Shown here piece by piece: positions 15,613 through 23,624 of a stretch of DNA of 29,960 nt. How positions within the stretch are numbered: position 1 is the first letter of the stretch; the number at the start of each line of letters is the position of its first letter. The position numbers and the translations under genes are program-made. The DNA is from an uncultured Burkholderiales bacterium (GTDB lineage: Bacteria; Pseudomonadota; Gammaproteobacteria; Burkholderiales; Burkholderiaceae_E), in NCBI GenBank assembly GCA_903923345.1, contig CAIXXI010000528.1, positions 1-29,960 of the forward strand, in the 5' to 3' direction. The notes beneath the pieces were generated by a model. That model was not told where the DNA came from. It worked only from the letters and a program-made list of their open reading frames with translations, and did no database searches.

Positions 15613-16084
15613 GGGTGGGGTGGTCTGAGCGGGGCCGTGTGAGCGGGTGCATCGTCGAGTTCGTAACTTGTACTGCGCCCGCCGGCGCCAGATTTGCGCA
15701 ACACCCCACGGTTCAGTAGATCGGTGATGTCGCGCAGGGCCGTGTCTGGCGAGCAATGTGCATGGTCGACTGCGCGATGCAGGGTGGCGATGAACCACAG
15801 CAGCCATTCGGTGACGTCAAGGGACGCCTTCTGGGTGCGCTCAAGGATGTCGTAATAGGCCTTGCGCTCACGCTGAATCTGCGCCGACAGGCTGTAGAAG
15901 CGCTGGCGCCCCAGGGGGCCTGAAACAAGCTGCATCGGTCCCGTGGCGTCGTCACGCCAGCGGCCAACATTGATTCGCGACAAGCCGGAGTACCCGGTCG
16001 GGGCTGGGCGAGGGCGGCCAGCTCAAAGCGCCACAAGGGCCAGTCACTCGCTTGCCAGATACAGGTGTAATCGCCGTGATTCAT
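15606..16084 (-). pseudogene. Deletion-ridden Fic family gene (DUF4172-Fic remnant)
   Basis: Remains of a Fic AMP-transferase of the type with N-terminal DUF4172. The start is intact: MNHGDYTCIWQASDWPLWRF then ELAALAQ (16084 to about 16004). Next, in another frame, comes PTGYSGLSRINVGRWRDDA and TGPMQLVSGPLGRQR (about 16001-15900), the segment just before the Fic core. This joins directly to FYSLSAQIQRERKAYYDILE and RTQKASLDVTEWLLWF (from 15899), which normally lies after the core. From 15755, CSPDTALRDITDLLNRGVLR and GAGGRSTSYEL is the C-terminal winged helix. The HxFx(D/E)GNG(R) catalytic motif is absent. A full gene would be over 1 kb; 479 bases remain. The part from about 16004 to 15606 is still one open frame, so a short product is not excluded. 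Confidence 0.8.
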
Positions 16085-16135
16085 GCGGAGATTACGCGGT
16101 GATTGACCGCAAAGCGATCACCCGCTTGAGAACAC

Positions 16136-17719
16136 TCAGTTGACCGCCCGCTGAGTCTCGCCCCAATACCTCGCCCGCAGCGCTTTCTTGTCTGGCTTGC
16201 CCAGTCCGGTGACGGGCAGTGAATCGATGAAGTCGACCGATTTGGGCGCATGCACCACGCCCTTGGCTTCCCGCACCAGGGCAATCAGCGCTTCGGCGTT
16301 GGGCTGGGCGCCCTCGCGTAGCACGACAACCGCCTTGACTGCCTCGCCCCACTTGCCGTCTGGCACGCCAATCACGGCTGCTGCGGCCACATCCGGATGT
16401 CGGGTCAGCACATCTTCGATTTCACGCGGAAAGACGTTGAAGCCGCCGGTGATGATCATGTCCTTGCTGCGATCCACGATGTACAGAAAGCCATCGGCAT
16501 CGCGTCGCGCCAGATCACCGGTGTGCAGCCAGCCATGGCGGAAGGCTTTCTCGGATTCCTCGGGTTTGTTCCAGTAGCCGGTCATCACCAGTGGGCCACG
16601 GCAGCAGATTTCGCCGACCTCACCGACGGGCACTTCCTGGCCTTCTTCATTGAGCAGCTTGACCTGCACATTGGCGCTGGGCATGCCGCATGACGCCAGA
16701 CGCTGCGGATGATTCACCGGGTCGTGTTCGTGACGGCGCAGGGTCGAGACGCAATTGGGTGCTTCCGACTGTCCGTAAAGCTGCATGAAGACCGGACCAA
16801 AGCGGCGCATGCCTTCAACGAGCCGCGCAGGTGACATTGGCGAGGCCCCGTAGATGATCGTCTGCAGGCTTGAAACGTCCGCAGTGTCCAGCCCGGGATG
16901 ATCGAGCAGAACGTAGATCATCGTCGGCACGAGGAAGGTGCAGGTGATGCGATGGCGCTCGACGATGTCGAAGAACCGTTGTGCATCGAAGCCCTTGCTC
17001 ATGACAAACAGGCCAGATCGCCACATGACCGCGACGATCATAGCGCCAGCCGCATGCGTGATCGGGGTCATCGCCAGGAAGCGGGTCTCGCTTGGCCAGT
17101 CCCACTCGGTGAGCTCGGTCATCACCATGTTGACCTGAACTCGATGCGTGTGCATCACGCCCTTGGGCTTGCCGGTGGTGCCGCCGGTATAGATCAGGGT
17201 GCAGACATCATCGCAATGGGCGACGGACTCGAGTGCGGTGGGCGCGAAAGACTGGCTGAGTGCGAGGATGTCTTCGCCTTGGGTGCCCGGTCCGAGTCCG
17301 AAGAGGCGCGCGAGGCCAGGCAGCCGCGCTTTCAGCGCTGACGCGCGATCGGCGAAGGCGATCGGGTCGACAAACAGGGTGGTCACGCCCGAATCCTCGA
17401 TCAGGTAGGCGTGGTCGTCCTCTGAGGCCATCGGATGCAACCAGGTCGAGCGCAGGCCCATGAGATAGCCGGCGGCCACCACCAGAAAGGCCTCGGGACG
17501 GTTCGATGACAGGGCTGCGATCGCATCGCCACGCTTGAGGCCCCTGGCCGTCAGCGCCTGGACCATTCTGCTCAGCCCGGCGCCGAATTCACGGTAGGTG
17601 ATGACCTGTTCGTCGAGCGCGAAGGCCGGGCGATCACCGCCGCGTGCAATCGCGCGGATGATGAGATCGCCCATGGTGCAGCCTTCAAAAAGGCCGGCCG
17701 GTGTCTGGATGCCATGCAT
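16136..17719 (-). CDS. AMP-forming acyl-CoA synthetase
   Basis: A 527-residue ANL-superfamily ligase that activates a carboxylic acid with ATP to an acyl-adenylate and then forms the CoA thioester. Motifs: P-loop LIYTGGTTGKPKGVMHTH, FLAMTPITHAAG, SLQTIIYGASPMSPARLVEG, QLYGQSEAP (A5), GWLHTGDLARRDADGFLYIV (A7), DRSKDMIITGGFNVFPREIE (A8) and GKPDKKALR with the catalytic Lys (A10). It resembles fatty-acid or aryl-acid CoA ligases of the long-chain/feruloyl type; the substrate is unclear. It starts 12 bases after the VOC gene, so both form an operon. ATG 17717-17719 was used; MGDLIIRAIARGGDR at residue 16 is an alternative start. Confidence 0.92.
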   Translation of the reverse strand: MHGIQTPAGLFEGCTMGDLIIRAIARGGDRPAFALDEQVITYREFGAGLSRMVQALTARGLKRGDAIAALSSNRPEAFLVVAAGYLMGLRSTWLHPMASEDDHAYLIEDSGVTTLFVDPIAFADRASALKARLPGLARLFGLGPGTQGEDILALSQSFAPTALESVAHCDDVCTLIYTGGTTGKPKGVMHTHRVQVNMVMTELTEWDWPSETRFLAMTPITHAAGAMIVAVMWRSGLFVMSKGFDAQRFFDIVERHRITCTFLVPTMIYVLLDHPGLDTADVSSLQTIIYGASPMSPARLVEGMRRFGPVFMQLYGQSEAPNCVSTLRRHEHDPVNHPQRLASCGMPSANVQVKLLNEEGQEVPVGEVGEICCRGPLVMTGYWNKPEESEKAFRHGWLHTGDLARRDADGFLYIVDRSKDMIITGGFNVFPREIEDVLTRHPDVAAAAVIGVPDGKWGEAVKAVVVLREGAQPNAEALIALVREAKGVVHAPKSVDFIDSLPVTGLGKPDKKALRARYWGETQRAVN

Positions 17720-17731
17720 GCGATGCGCCCC

Positions 17732-18118
17732 TTACAGCAGTTCGGAAATCTCGATCAGGTTGAGGTCCGGGTCGCGCATGTAGACCGAGCGAATCGGGCC
17801 GGTGGCGCCGGTGCGCGGCACCGGGCCTTCCAGGATCGGCCAGTTGGCGGCATTCAGTCTGGCGATCACCTGATCAAGCGGAATCGAGGCGATGAAGCAC
17901 AGATCGAGCGCACCCGGAACCGGCAGGTGGGCACGGGGCGTGAATTCGCGGCCGCGGTTGTGCAGGTTGATCTTCTGGTGGCCGAATTTCAGCGCCTTGC
18001 GCGGGTTGTCGGCGGGGCCGAAGGACTCGAGGGTCATGCCGAGGACTCGCGTGTAGAAGTCGATGCAGGCGGCTTCGTCGACAGTGGTCAGGACGATGTG
18101 GTCGAGGTGATCGATCAT
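17732..18118 (-). CDS. VOC (glyoxalase/bleomycin-resistance fold) family protein
   Basis: A 128-residue vicinal-oxygen-chelate protein with two beta-alpha-beta-beta-beta modules. It starts MIDHLDHIVLTTVDEAACID and FYTRVLGMTLESFGP, with a candidate metal His (H7 of LDHIV), GHQKINLHNRGREF in module one, and the typical end SVYMRDPDLNLIEISELL with the metal Glu. This end is common in virulence-protein/lactoylglutathione-lyase-like VOC proteins; no substrate can be assigned. The in-frame ATG at 18133 would add five residues, but MIDHLDH is the normal family start. It precedes the acyl-CoA ligase and diverges from the SNF2 gene across a 127-base gap in which I see no clear promoter. Confidence 0.88.
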   Translation of the reverse strand: MIDHLDHIVLTTVDEAACIDFYTRVLGMTLESFGPADNPRKALKFGHQKINLHNRGREFTPRAHLPVPGALDLCFIASIPLDQVIARLNAANWPILEGPVPRTGATGPIRSVYMRDPDLNLIEISELL

Positions 18119-18245
18119 GTCGGGTGATCTCAAGGTGATTGAATGGATGATCCGTCTCGGATGAGGGGCTTTCTCGGGACGTTACACTGGGCGGTTGTCC
18201 TGAACCATTTTCGTGTTCATTTCCTTCGCCCCGACCTGATTCTCG

Positions 18246-21200
18246 ATGCTGCTCGAGCTGTTTAGAAAACGCTTCGCACGCACGCCGATCGGCCTGGACC
18301 GAGACACGGCCGCGCGCGGTGAGACCGTGTTTGCGGCGGGTAAGGTGCTGTCGGTCAATGAACCTTCGCCCGGCCAGTTGCAGGGCGATGTCGAGGGCAG
18401 CCAGGGGCAGGTCTACCAGACGCGGGTCACGCTGGCACCCCATGGCGCGGTGATCCGCGTGGCAGGAGAGTGCACGTGCCCTGTCGGACACAATTGCAAG
18501 CACGGCGCTGCCATGGTGCTGGCCTGGTTGCGCGACCAGGACGAGGCGCAGGCTGTGCCTGTGCGCGATAACCCGGTTGCGACTGATGCGCCGAGCCGCG
18601 ACGCTGCGGAGGCGGCGGGTGCTTCGGCGCCGATTCCCGGCTATGAGCGCTTGCAGGTGCTGCATTGGGTCCGTGGACTGCGGACCTTGAGATTGCATCA
18701 ACCCGCCAGTCAGCCCCGATCCCGATTGATCTACGTGCTTCGCAATGCGCAACGGCGCCCCTCGGTGCATGTCTTTCGCATCCGCCGTGGTGAAGATGGT
18801 CGCGAACTCAGCCCTGAACCCTACCGGGGTCTGTCGACGCAGGTGAACGATCCGCCGGCCGATTGGCAGGAAATCGATGTGATGGCGGCGGCCATGCTGC
18901 AGCGCTTCACGCCCATACCAGGCGGTGTGCTGCTCGACGGCTTGCGCGGTCAGGATGTGTTGATGCAATTGGCGCGCGCCGGACGGCTGTTTCTGGACGA
19001 GCCGCCTGCCTCGGACGATGCGGCGGCGCTGAAGGCGGGCGAGCCTCGACGCTCGCATCTGGACTGGCAGTCGATCAGCGAATGCGATTCAGTGAAGGAC
19101 AGTCTTGTCGAATCAACCCGGTCAGTGGATTTGGCGGGTTCTGATGCGATGCGCCTGGTGTTGCAGATCGAAGGGGGTGGCGAGCCGCTGTACACCGCCC
19201 ATCCCTGCTGGCTCGATCGCCGTGCTGGCCTGATCGGCCCGATTGCCGATCCGCCCCCGGGTGAGTTGATCGCCTGGCTGCGCAGCGCACCGGCGGTGCC
19301 TGCGGATTCGGCCGAGGATGTCGCGCTGGCCCTGCATGCGCAACTGCTGGCCCGGCCGGATCTCAAGGCGGTGGTGCCACGGCTGTCGTCGCATCCGGTG
19401 CGCGAAGAACCCGGTGTGCCGCGTCCGGTCATCGGTTTGTTCGCGATGGCCTCCGCACCTGCGCCGCGCGGGGTCAAACCGTCGAGCCAGCCGCGCGACC
19501 GGCTCGCCGTGTCATTCGCGGTCGAGTACGGTGGGCGACGCATGGAGCCCTTGCGTTCGGCGAGCCTGGGTATCCGGGACGACCAGGGGCCGGTGCTGAT
19601 CCTGTGCGATCCAGTGGCTGAGCGGGCTGCACTCGAGCGTTTGAATCGGGAATTGCAGCCACTGGCTGCGGACGAGCCGGCCCTGCGGCTGACGCCGGAT
19701 CTGGGCGCCGATGCGCTTCCGGCCCGAACCCGATCGAGCAGTGGCTGGCTGACGGTCTGCATGCTGCCGGTTTCGAGCATTGCGGCTGCACGGATCAAGT
19801 TCGACGTGCTGGAGCGGCTCAGAGCCGATGGTTGGGCAGTGGTCGATGAGTCCGCAGTGTCCTTGCGCATCGTGCAGGCGGATTCGGTCGAAGTCGACCT
19901 GATGCCCGCGGGCGCTGCATCGGCGCAGGCAGATGCGCCCAACGGCGGCTGGTTCGAGTTGCAGTCGGGTATCCAGGTTGCCGGCAGTCGCATCGATCTG
20001 GCGCCGGTGCTGGCTGAGGTGATCGCTCGGGGTGGGTTTGACGCCTGGCGTCAGGCGCGTTGTCCGGACGGCCTGCTCTGGCTGCGCATTTCGCAAGATG
20101 AGGTGCTGCGGATCGAAGCTGAGCGAATCGAGCCGCTGGCCCGAGTGGTGACCGACTGGTCTGAGGCGATGCCGGTCTCGGACGGCGAGGCGCCCCGCTT
20201 GAGGATCGATGCGGTTGCAGCCGCCCAGATCGCCGCCCGAACGCCCGGCCTTGCCGTGCCGCCCTCGCTGGATCTGTTGCGCACCGCCAGCGAGTCCTTC
20301 GAAGCCCTGCCCGAGATCCGCGTGCCTGCTTCGTTTCGGGCCACCTTGCGGCCGTATCAGCAGCAGGGCCTGGCCTGGCTGCAGTTCATCGCCAGCACCG
20401 GAACCGGTGGGGTGCTGGCCGACGACATGGGCCTGGGCAAGACGGTGCAGGTGCTGGCCCACCTGGAGTGCGAACGGGCGGCAGGCCGAATGAAGCGCCC
20501 GGTGCTGGTGGTTGCGCCCACGTCGCTGGTCTTCAACTGGCAGGATGAAGCCGCCCGACACGCACCGACCCTGCGCGTGCTGGCCCTGCATGGCGTCGCG
20601 CGCTCTCAGCGCTTTGATGAGATCGACGCACACGACATCGTGCTCACCAGCTATGCCTTGCTGCCGCGTGACCTCGATGCGCTCGGCTCGCGGCGCTGGC
20701 ATGCAGTGATCGCCGATGAAGCACACCTGGTCAAAAATTCGCGCACCCGGGCGGCGGCGGCCATCCGTTCGCTGGAGGCGGGGCATCGGATCGCCCTGAC
20801 TGGCACGCCGCTGGAAAATCACCTCGGCGAGTTGTGGTCCGTGATGCAGTTTGTGGTGCCCGGCCTGCTGGGCCGCGAAGAGGCGTTCCGGGACCGGTTT
20901 CGCACACCGATCGAGCGGCGTGCAGGCAGCCCCGAAGCGCTCGAGCGCCTGAACTCGCTGAGTCGCAGGATTCGACCGTTCCTATTGCGCCGGACCAAGG
21001 CGGCGGTGCTGACTGAACTGCCGCCGCGCACCGACATCGTTCATCGGGTCGAACTCGGTCGTGAACAGCGCGACCTGTATGAGTCGGTACGGGTGGCCAT
21101 GGATGAGCGGGTGAGGCTGGCACTGGCCGATGCCGGGATCGAGCGCAGCCGCATCGTGGTACTGGATGCATTGCTCAAGCTGCGCCAGGCGTGTTGCGAT

Positions 21201-21764
21201 CCGGGGTTGTTGTCGATGCCGGCTGCGCGCAAGGTCACTGAGTCGGCGAAGCTCGAGGCCCTCAATGGTCTGCTCGAGCAATTGGTCGACGAGGGACGGC
21301 GGGTTCTCGTGTTTTCGCAGTTCACCTCGATGCTCGATCTCATCGAGCAGGCACTCGATGCCCATCCGACCCTCTCAAGCGTCCTGCGTTCGCGCCTGGA
21401 TGGCGACACGGTCGATCGGCGCGAGGTGGTGAGGGCATTTCAGGAGGGCGATGCACAGGTCTTTCTGCTGTCCCTCAAGGCAGGCGGCGTGGGCCTGAAC
21501 CTGACTGCGGCCGACACCGTGATTCACTACGACCCGTGGTGGAATCCGGCGGTTGAATCGCAAGCCACCGACCGGGCGCATCGCATCGGCCAGCAGCGCG
21601 CGGTCTTCGTCTACAAGCTGATTGCCGCCGGCACCATCGAGGAGCGCATTCTCGAGCTGCAGTCGCGCAAGGGCGCCCTGTCGAATGCCGTGCTGGAGGG
21701 GGCTCTCGATGGCCAGGGACTGTCGAAAGACGACTTGCTGGACTTGTTCCTGAGTGGTGGCTGA
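18246..21764 (+). CDS. SWIM zinc-finger SNF2-family DNA helicase/ATPase
   Basis: A 1172-residue SF2 ATPase. A SWIM finger lies near the N-terminus: C76-T-C78...C84-K-H86 within ECTCPVGHNCKHGAAMVL (CxCx5CxH). A long central region (about 120-690) has no motif I recognise. The SNF2 core fills the C-terminal third: QQQGLAWLQFIA, Walker A DDMGLGKT (726-733), DEAH box at 824-827 in VIADEAHLVKNSRT, LTGTPLENHLGELWSVMQF, LLRRTKAAVLTELPPR, VFSQFTSMLDLIEQ, LSLKAGGVGLNLTAADTVI, and motif VI ATDRAHRIGQQRAVFVYKLI. Members are common single-copy genes in proteobacteria, with suggested roles in DNA repair or transcript-polymerase recycling; the role here is unknown. ATG 18246 lacks a strong Shine-Dalgarno. 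Confidence 0.93.
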   Translation: MLLELFRKRFARTPIGLDRDTAARGETVFAAGKVLSVNEPSPGQLQGDVEGSQGQVYQTRVTLAPHGAVIRVAGECTCPVGHNCKHGAAMVLAWLRDQDEAQAVPVRDNPVATDAPSRDAAEAAGASAPIPGYERLQVLHWVRGLRTLRLHQPASQPRSRLIYVLRNAQRRPSVHVFRIRRGEDGRELSPEPYRGLSTQVNDPPADWQEIDVMAAAMLQRFTPIPGGVLLDGLRGQDVLMQLARAGRLFLDEPPASDDAAALKAGEPRRSHLDWQSISECDSVKDSLVESTRSVDLAGSDAMRLVLQIEGGGEPLYTAHPCWLDRRAGLIGPIADPPPGELIAWLRSAPAVPADSAEDVALALHAQLLARPDLKAVVPRLSSHPVREEPGVPRPVIGLFAMASAPAPRGVKPSSQPRDRLAVSFAVEYGGRRMEPLRSASLGIRDDQGPVLILCDPVAERAALERLNRELQPLAADEPALRLTPDLGADALPARTRSSSGWLTVCMLPVSSIAAARIKFDVLERLRADGWAVVDESAVSLRIVQADSVEVDLMPAGAASAQADAPNGGWFELQSGIQVAGSRIDLAPVLAEVIARGGFDAWRQARCPDGLLWLRISQDEVLRIEAERIEPLARVVTDWSEAMPVSDGEAPRLRIDAVAAAQIAARTPGLAVPPSLDLLRTASESFEALPEIRVPASFRATLRPYQQQGLAWLQFIASTGTGGVLADDMGLGKTVQVLAHLECERAAGRMKRPVLVVAPTSLVFNWQDEAARHAPTLRVLALHGVARSQRFDEIDAHDIVLTSYALLPRDLDALGSRRWHAVIADEAHLVKNSRTRAAAAIRSLEAGHRIALTGTPLENHLGELWSVMQFVVPGLLGREEAFRDRFRTPIERRAGSPEALERLNSLSRRIRPFLLRRTKAAVLTELPPRTDIVHRVELGREQRDLYESVRVAMDERVRLALADAGIERSRIVVLDALLKLRQACCDPGLLSMPAARKVTESAKLEALNGLLEQLVDEGRRVLVFSQFTSMLDLIEQALDAHPTLSSVLRSRLDGDTVDRREVVRAFQEGDAQVFLLSLKAGGVGLNLTAADTVIHYDPWWNPAVESQATDRAHRIGQQRAVFVYKLIAAGTIEERILELQSRKGALSNAVLEGALDGQGLSKDDLLDLFLSGG

Positions 21765-21853
21765 GGGTTTTGTCACGCAATCCGCAGGCAGTTCTTGATA
21801 TGTTTCGGGTCTTGGCCGGTTGTTTCCCGGCAATCCAGAAAAGGAATTTCCTG

Positions 21854-22717
21854 ATGAATGCAATGCTCCGCGGTCGGTTTGTGCGCGCTGCGATGGTGGC
21901 CTCGGTGATGGCTTTGACGGCCTGTGGCAGTGGCGGTGGCGGGTCGTCAGGTGGTGGTACGGGCGGCGGAACCGGCGGTGGTACGGGTGGCGGTACAACG
22001 ATCACCACCGCCGAAGGGTTCTGGGCTGGACCCACGACTCTTGGGGCGACTGTTTCGGGTGCGACCGTGCTGTTGACCCAGGCCGGCGTCATCCTGGAAA
22101 CCGGCGAATACTGGTTTCTGCTGGACGTCCAGGGTCAGGTGGTTTCGCTGGTGCAGGGCAGCGGAACGATGGGTGCAAGCACCTTCACCGGTACGTCTGG
22201 CGTTCTGACACCTGTCCCCGGGACGGGCAACTTTCTCGCCGGATCCATGAATGCCACCAGCTATGTGGCCAGGACGTCTTTCAATGGCGGGTTCAAGGCG
22301 ACTGGAAGCAGTGCCGACACGTACACCTACCAGATGGCTTACGACAACAGCTACATTGATGCGGCCCCGTTCGCGCTGGGTGGCAGCAACTGGACCGGCT
22401 CGGTTCCGCTGTTTGCAAACAGCAAACCGCTGCCGATCACACTGAATGCGGCTGGCGCCATCAGCGGCACGGATGCCGATGGCTGCTCGGTGAGCGGCAC
22501 CCTGACCCAGCGCAGGTCCACCAACGCCCGGATCTACACCGCCAACATCACCTATGGCGGATCGGCGCCGTGTTTGCTGACGCCCACTGCATTCACCGGT
22601 ATCGCCGAGCTGACCTCCAACTCGACCACCGATGCCTACCCGCTGAATCAGCGGGTTCTGATCAAGACACTGGATTCGTCGCGCACGCTTCCGTTGGTGA
22701 TCCTGGTCGATCGCTGA
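21854..22717 (+). CDS. Glycine-linker lipoprotein of unknown function (paralogue A)
   Basis: A 287-residue lipoprotein with lipobox LTAC (C24) after an Arg-rich N-region. A Gly/Ser stretch and four GGGT units act as a flexible tether, followed by a predicted all-beta domain. Recognisable pieces are AEGFWAGPTT, ILETGEYWFLLDVQG, VVSLVQGSGTMGASTFTG, ADGCSVSGTLTQRRSTNARI, APCLLTPTAFTGIAEL and RTLPLVILVDR; the two Cys around the last pieces may pair. The order and spacing parallel the neighbouring minus-strand lipoprotein, so the two seem related. ATG 21854 is preceded by AAAAGGAA; the upstream extension to 21770 lacks a signal peptide. Name and function unknown; probably periplasm- or surface-facing. 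Confidence 0.82.
   Translation: MNAMLRGRFVRAAMVASVMALTACGSGGGGSSGGGTGGGTGGGTGGGTTITTAEGFWAGPTTLGATVSGATVLLTQAGVILETGEYWFLLDVQGQVVSLVQGSGTMGASTFTGTSGVLTPVPGTGNFLAGSMNATSYVARTSFNGGFKATGSSADTYTYQMAYDNSYIDAAPFALGGSNWTGSVPLFANSKPLPITLNAAGAISGTDADGCSVSGTLTQRRSTNARIYTANITYGGSAPCLLTPTAFTGIAELTSNSTTDAYPLNQRVLIKTLDSSRTLPLVILVDR
21950..21997 (+). repeat. Four tandem 12-bp units coding a GGGT linker
   Basis: Four units of 12 bp (21950-21961, 21962-21973, 21974-21985, 21986-21997) follow the pattern GGNGGNGGNACN and encode GGGT four times after the lipobox. The units differ mainly at third codon positions, so the peptide is kept while the DNA varies. Copy number may vary between strains. Confidence 0.85.
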
Positions 22718-22725
22718 TACACAGA

Positions 22726-22747
22726 CCGGGGTCATCCCCGGCCTTTT
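22726..22747. terminator. Rho-independent terminator between convergent lipoprotein genes
   Basis: CCGGGG (22726-22731), loop TCAT, CCCCGG (22736-22741), then CCTTTT. A short GC-rich stem with a T-run on the plus strand, placed 9 bases after the plus-strand stop. No A-run precedes it for the minus strand, so it mainly serves the plus-strand gene. Confidence 0.7.
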
Positions 22748-22759
22748 CGCCTTGTTCGG

Positions 22760-23488
22760 TCAACGCGCGCCGTAGAGCCCGACACCGACCCCGTTGCCGA
22801 TCGCCGAGACCAGGAGTTGCTGCCGAAATGCAAAACTGGTCTCGAAGAGGGCCACGCCAGCCAGGCTGTTGCTGTTGGACAGGCAGCGGTTGACATCGAT
22901 GATCGAGACCCGGTAGACGTTGTTCAGGCCCGCGCCGCTGAGGTTGCCGGTGAACACACAGCTGCTCTGGGTGGTGGCACTGAAGGCACCGCCAGTACCG
23001 ATGTCGACATTGACCAGCTGGTTATCCAGTGCCCGCAATGTCCAGAGTCCCTGTACGCCAGAGCTGGTCGATGGGTTGTACGGCCGGCCATCGAAGGAGT
23101 AGACGGCATTCTGCGAGCTTGTTGCAGTGCCAAAGACCAGGCCGTCGCTCTGATACAGCGCTCGAACGTTGAGATCGCCGGTATAAGACACGCCATAACT
23201 CGTTCCGCGCGTGTAATCGACGCCGGAATAGGGGCGAATGTCCTGCCCGTAGATCGAGCCATTCAGGGTGAAGTTGCTGGCAGAGCCCTCGGACCCGTAA
23301 ATGACCCAGTATTCGAAATTGGGCAGGACGATCAGGCGTTGCGCATTGCCAAGGCCGGTCATGCTTCCGCTGTAAACCCCGACTGCCGGATAGGCGTACA
23401 CCGTGGGAGTGTCGCTGCCGCCACCGCAGCCTGCCAGCACTGCGCTCAAGCCTGCTGCCCCCAGAATCCCTCTGATATGCATCTTCAT
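22760..23488 (-). CDS. Lipoprotein of unknown function (paralogue B)
   Basis: A 242-residue lipoprotein with lipobox LAGC (C21) followed by GGGSDTPT. The all-beta mature domain contains VGVYSGSMTGLGNAQRLIVL, FEYWVIYGSEG, GSIYGQDIRPYSG, TTQSSCVFTGNLSGAGLNNV and NRCLSNSNSLAGVALFETSF. The order (G-x-W/Y-x-G opening, EYW strand, C-x-F/S-x-G-x-L near the end, then a second Cys and F/A-x-G-x-A) parallels the lipoprotein at 21854-22717, so these look like diverged duplicates facing tail to tail. ATG 23486-23488 is preceded by AGGAG at 5 bases. Similar small Tyr-rich lipoproteins are scattered in Burkholderiales as hypothetical proteins; no function is known to me. Confidence 0.82.
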   Translation of the reverse strand: MKMHIRGILGAAGLSAVLAGCGGGSDTPTVYAYPAVGVYSGSMTGLGNAQRLIVLPNFEYWVIYGSEGSASNFTLNGSIYGQDIRPYSGVDYTRGTSYGVSYTGDLNVRALYQSDGLVFGTATSSQNAVYSFDGRPYNPSTSSGVQGLWTLRALDNQLVNVDIGTGGAFSATTQSSCVFTGNLSGAGLNNVYRVSIIDVNRCLSNSNSLAGVALFETSFAFRQQLLVSAIGNGVGVGLYGAR

Positions 23489-23624
23489 GTCTCCTGCGAA
23501 AGGTTTGGTTGCGACGCCGCATTCGCACTGCACCACAGTGACCGCCAGTGTAGCGGCCCATGGTCAGCCTGACCGCAATCCCGAATCGCGCGACAATCCG
23601 GTTTTCGATTGTTGGAGTCCTTCC

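Noticed and set aside
15606..15983. Stand-alone small regulator gene
   Set aside because: It is better explained as the remaining C-terminal frame of a broken Fic gene, and its nominal start is a TTG within the conserved GYSGLSRI segment.
16096..16122. Short inverted repeats before the broken Fic gene
   Set aside because: Arms of 5-6 bp (GCGGT/ACCGC and GGTGAT/ATCACC) are within chance for this composition and no T-run follows.
17874..19058. 394-codon minus-strand open frame
   Set aside because: Antisense to the SNF2 5' part and out of frame over the VOC gene; composition is Arg/His-rich noise.
19512..20822. 436-codon minus-strand open frame inside the SNF2 gene
   Set aside because: Antisense shadow of a strongly supported helicase; no recognisable motif.
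18246..21764. SNF2 gene as part of a phage-defence system (DISARM-like)
   Set aside because: No methylase, DUF1998 or PLD partner nearby; the SWIM-SNF2 form is a widespread housekeeping-like gene.
21950..21997. CRISPR-like or regulatory direct repeats
   Set aside because: The 12-bp units are in frame and code the GGGT linker; there are no spacers.
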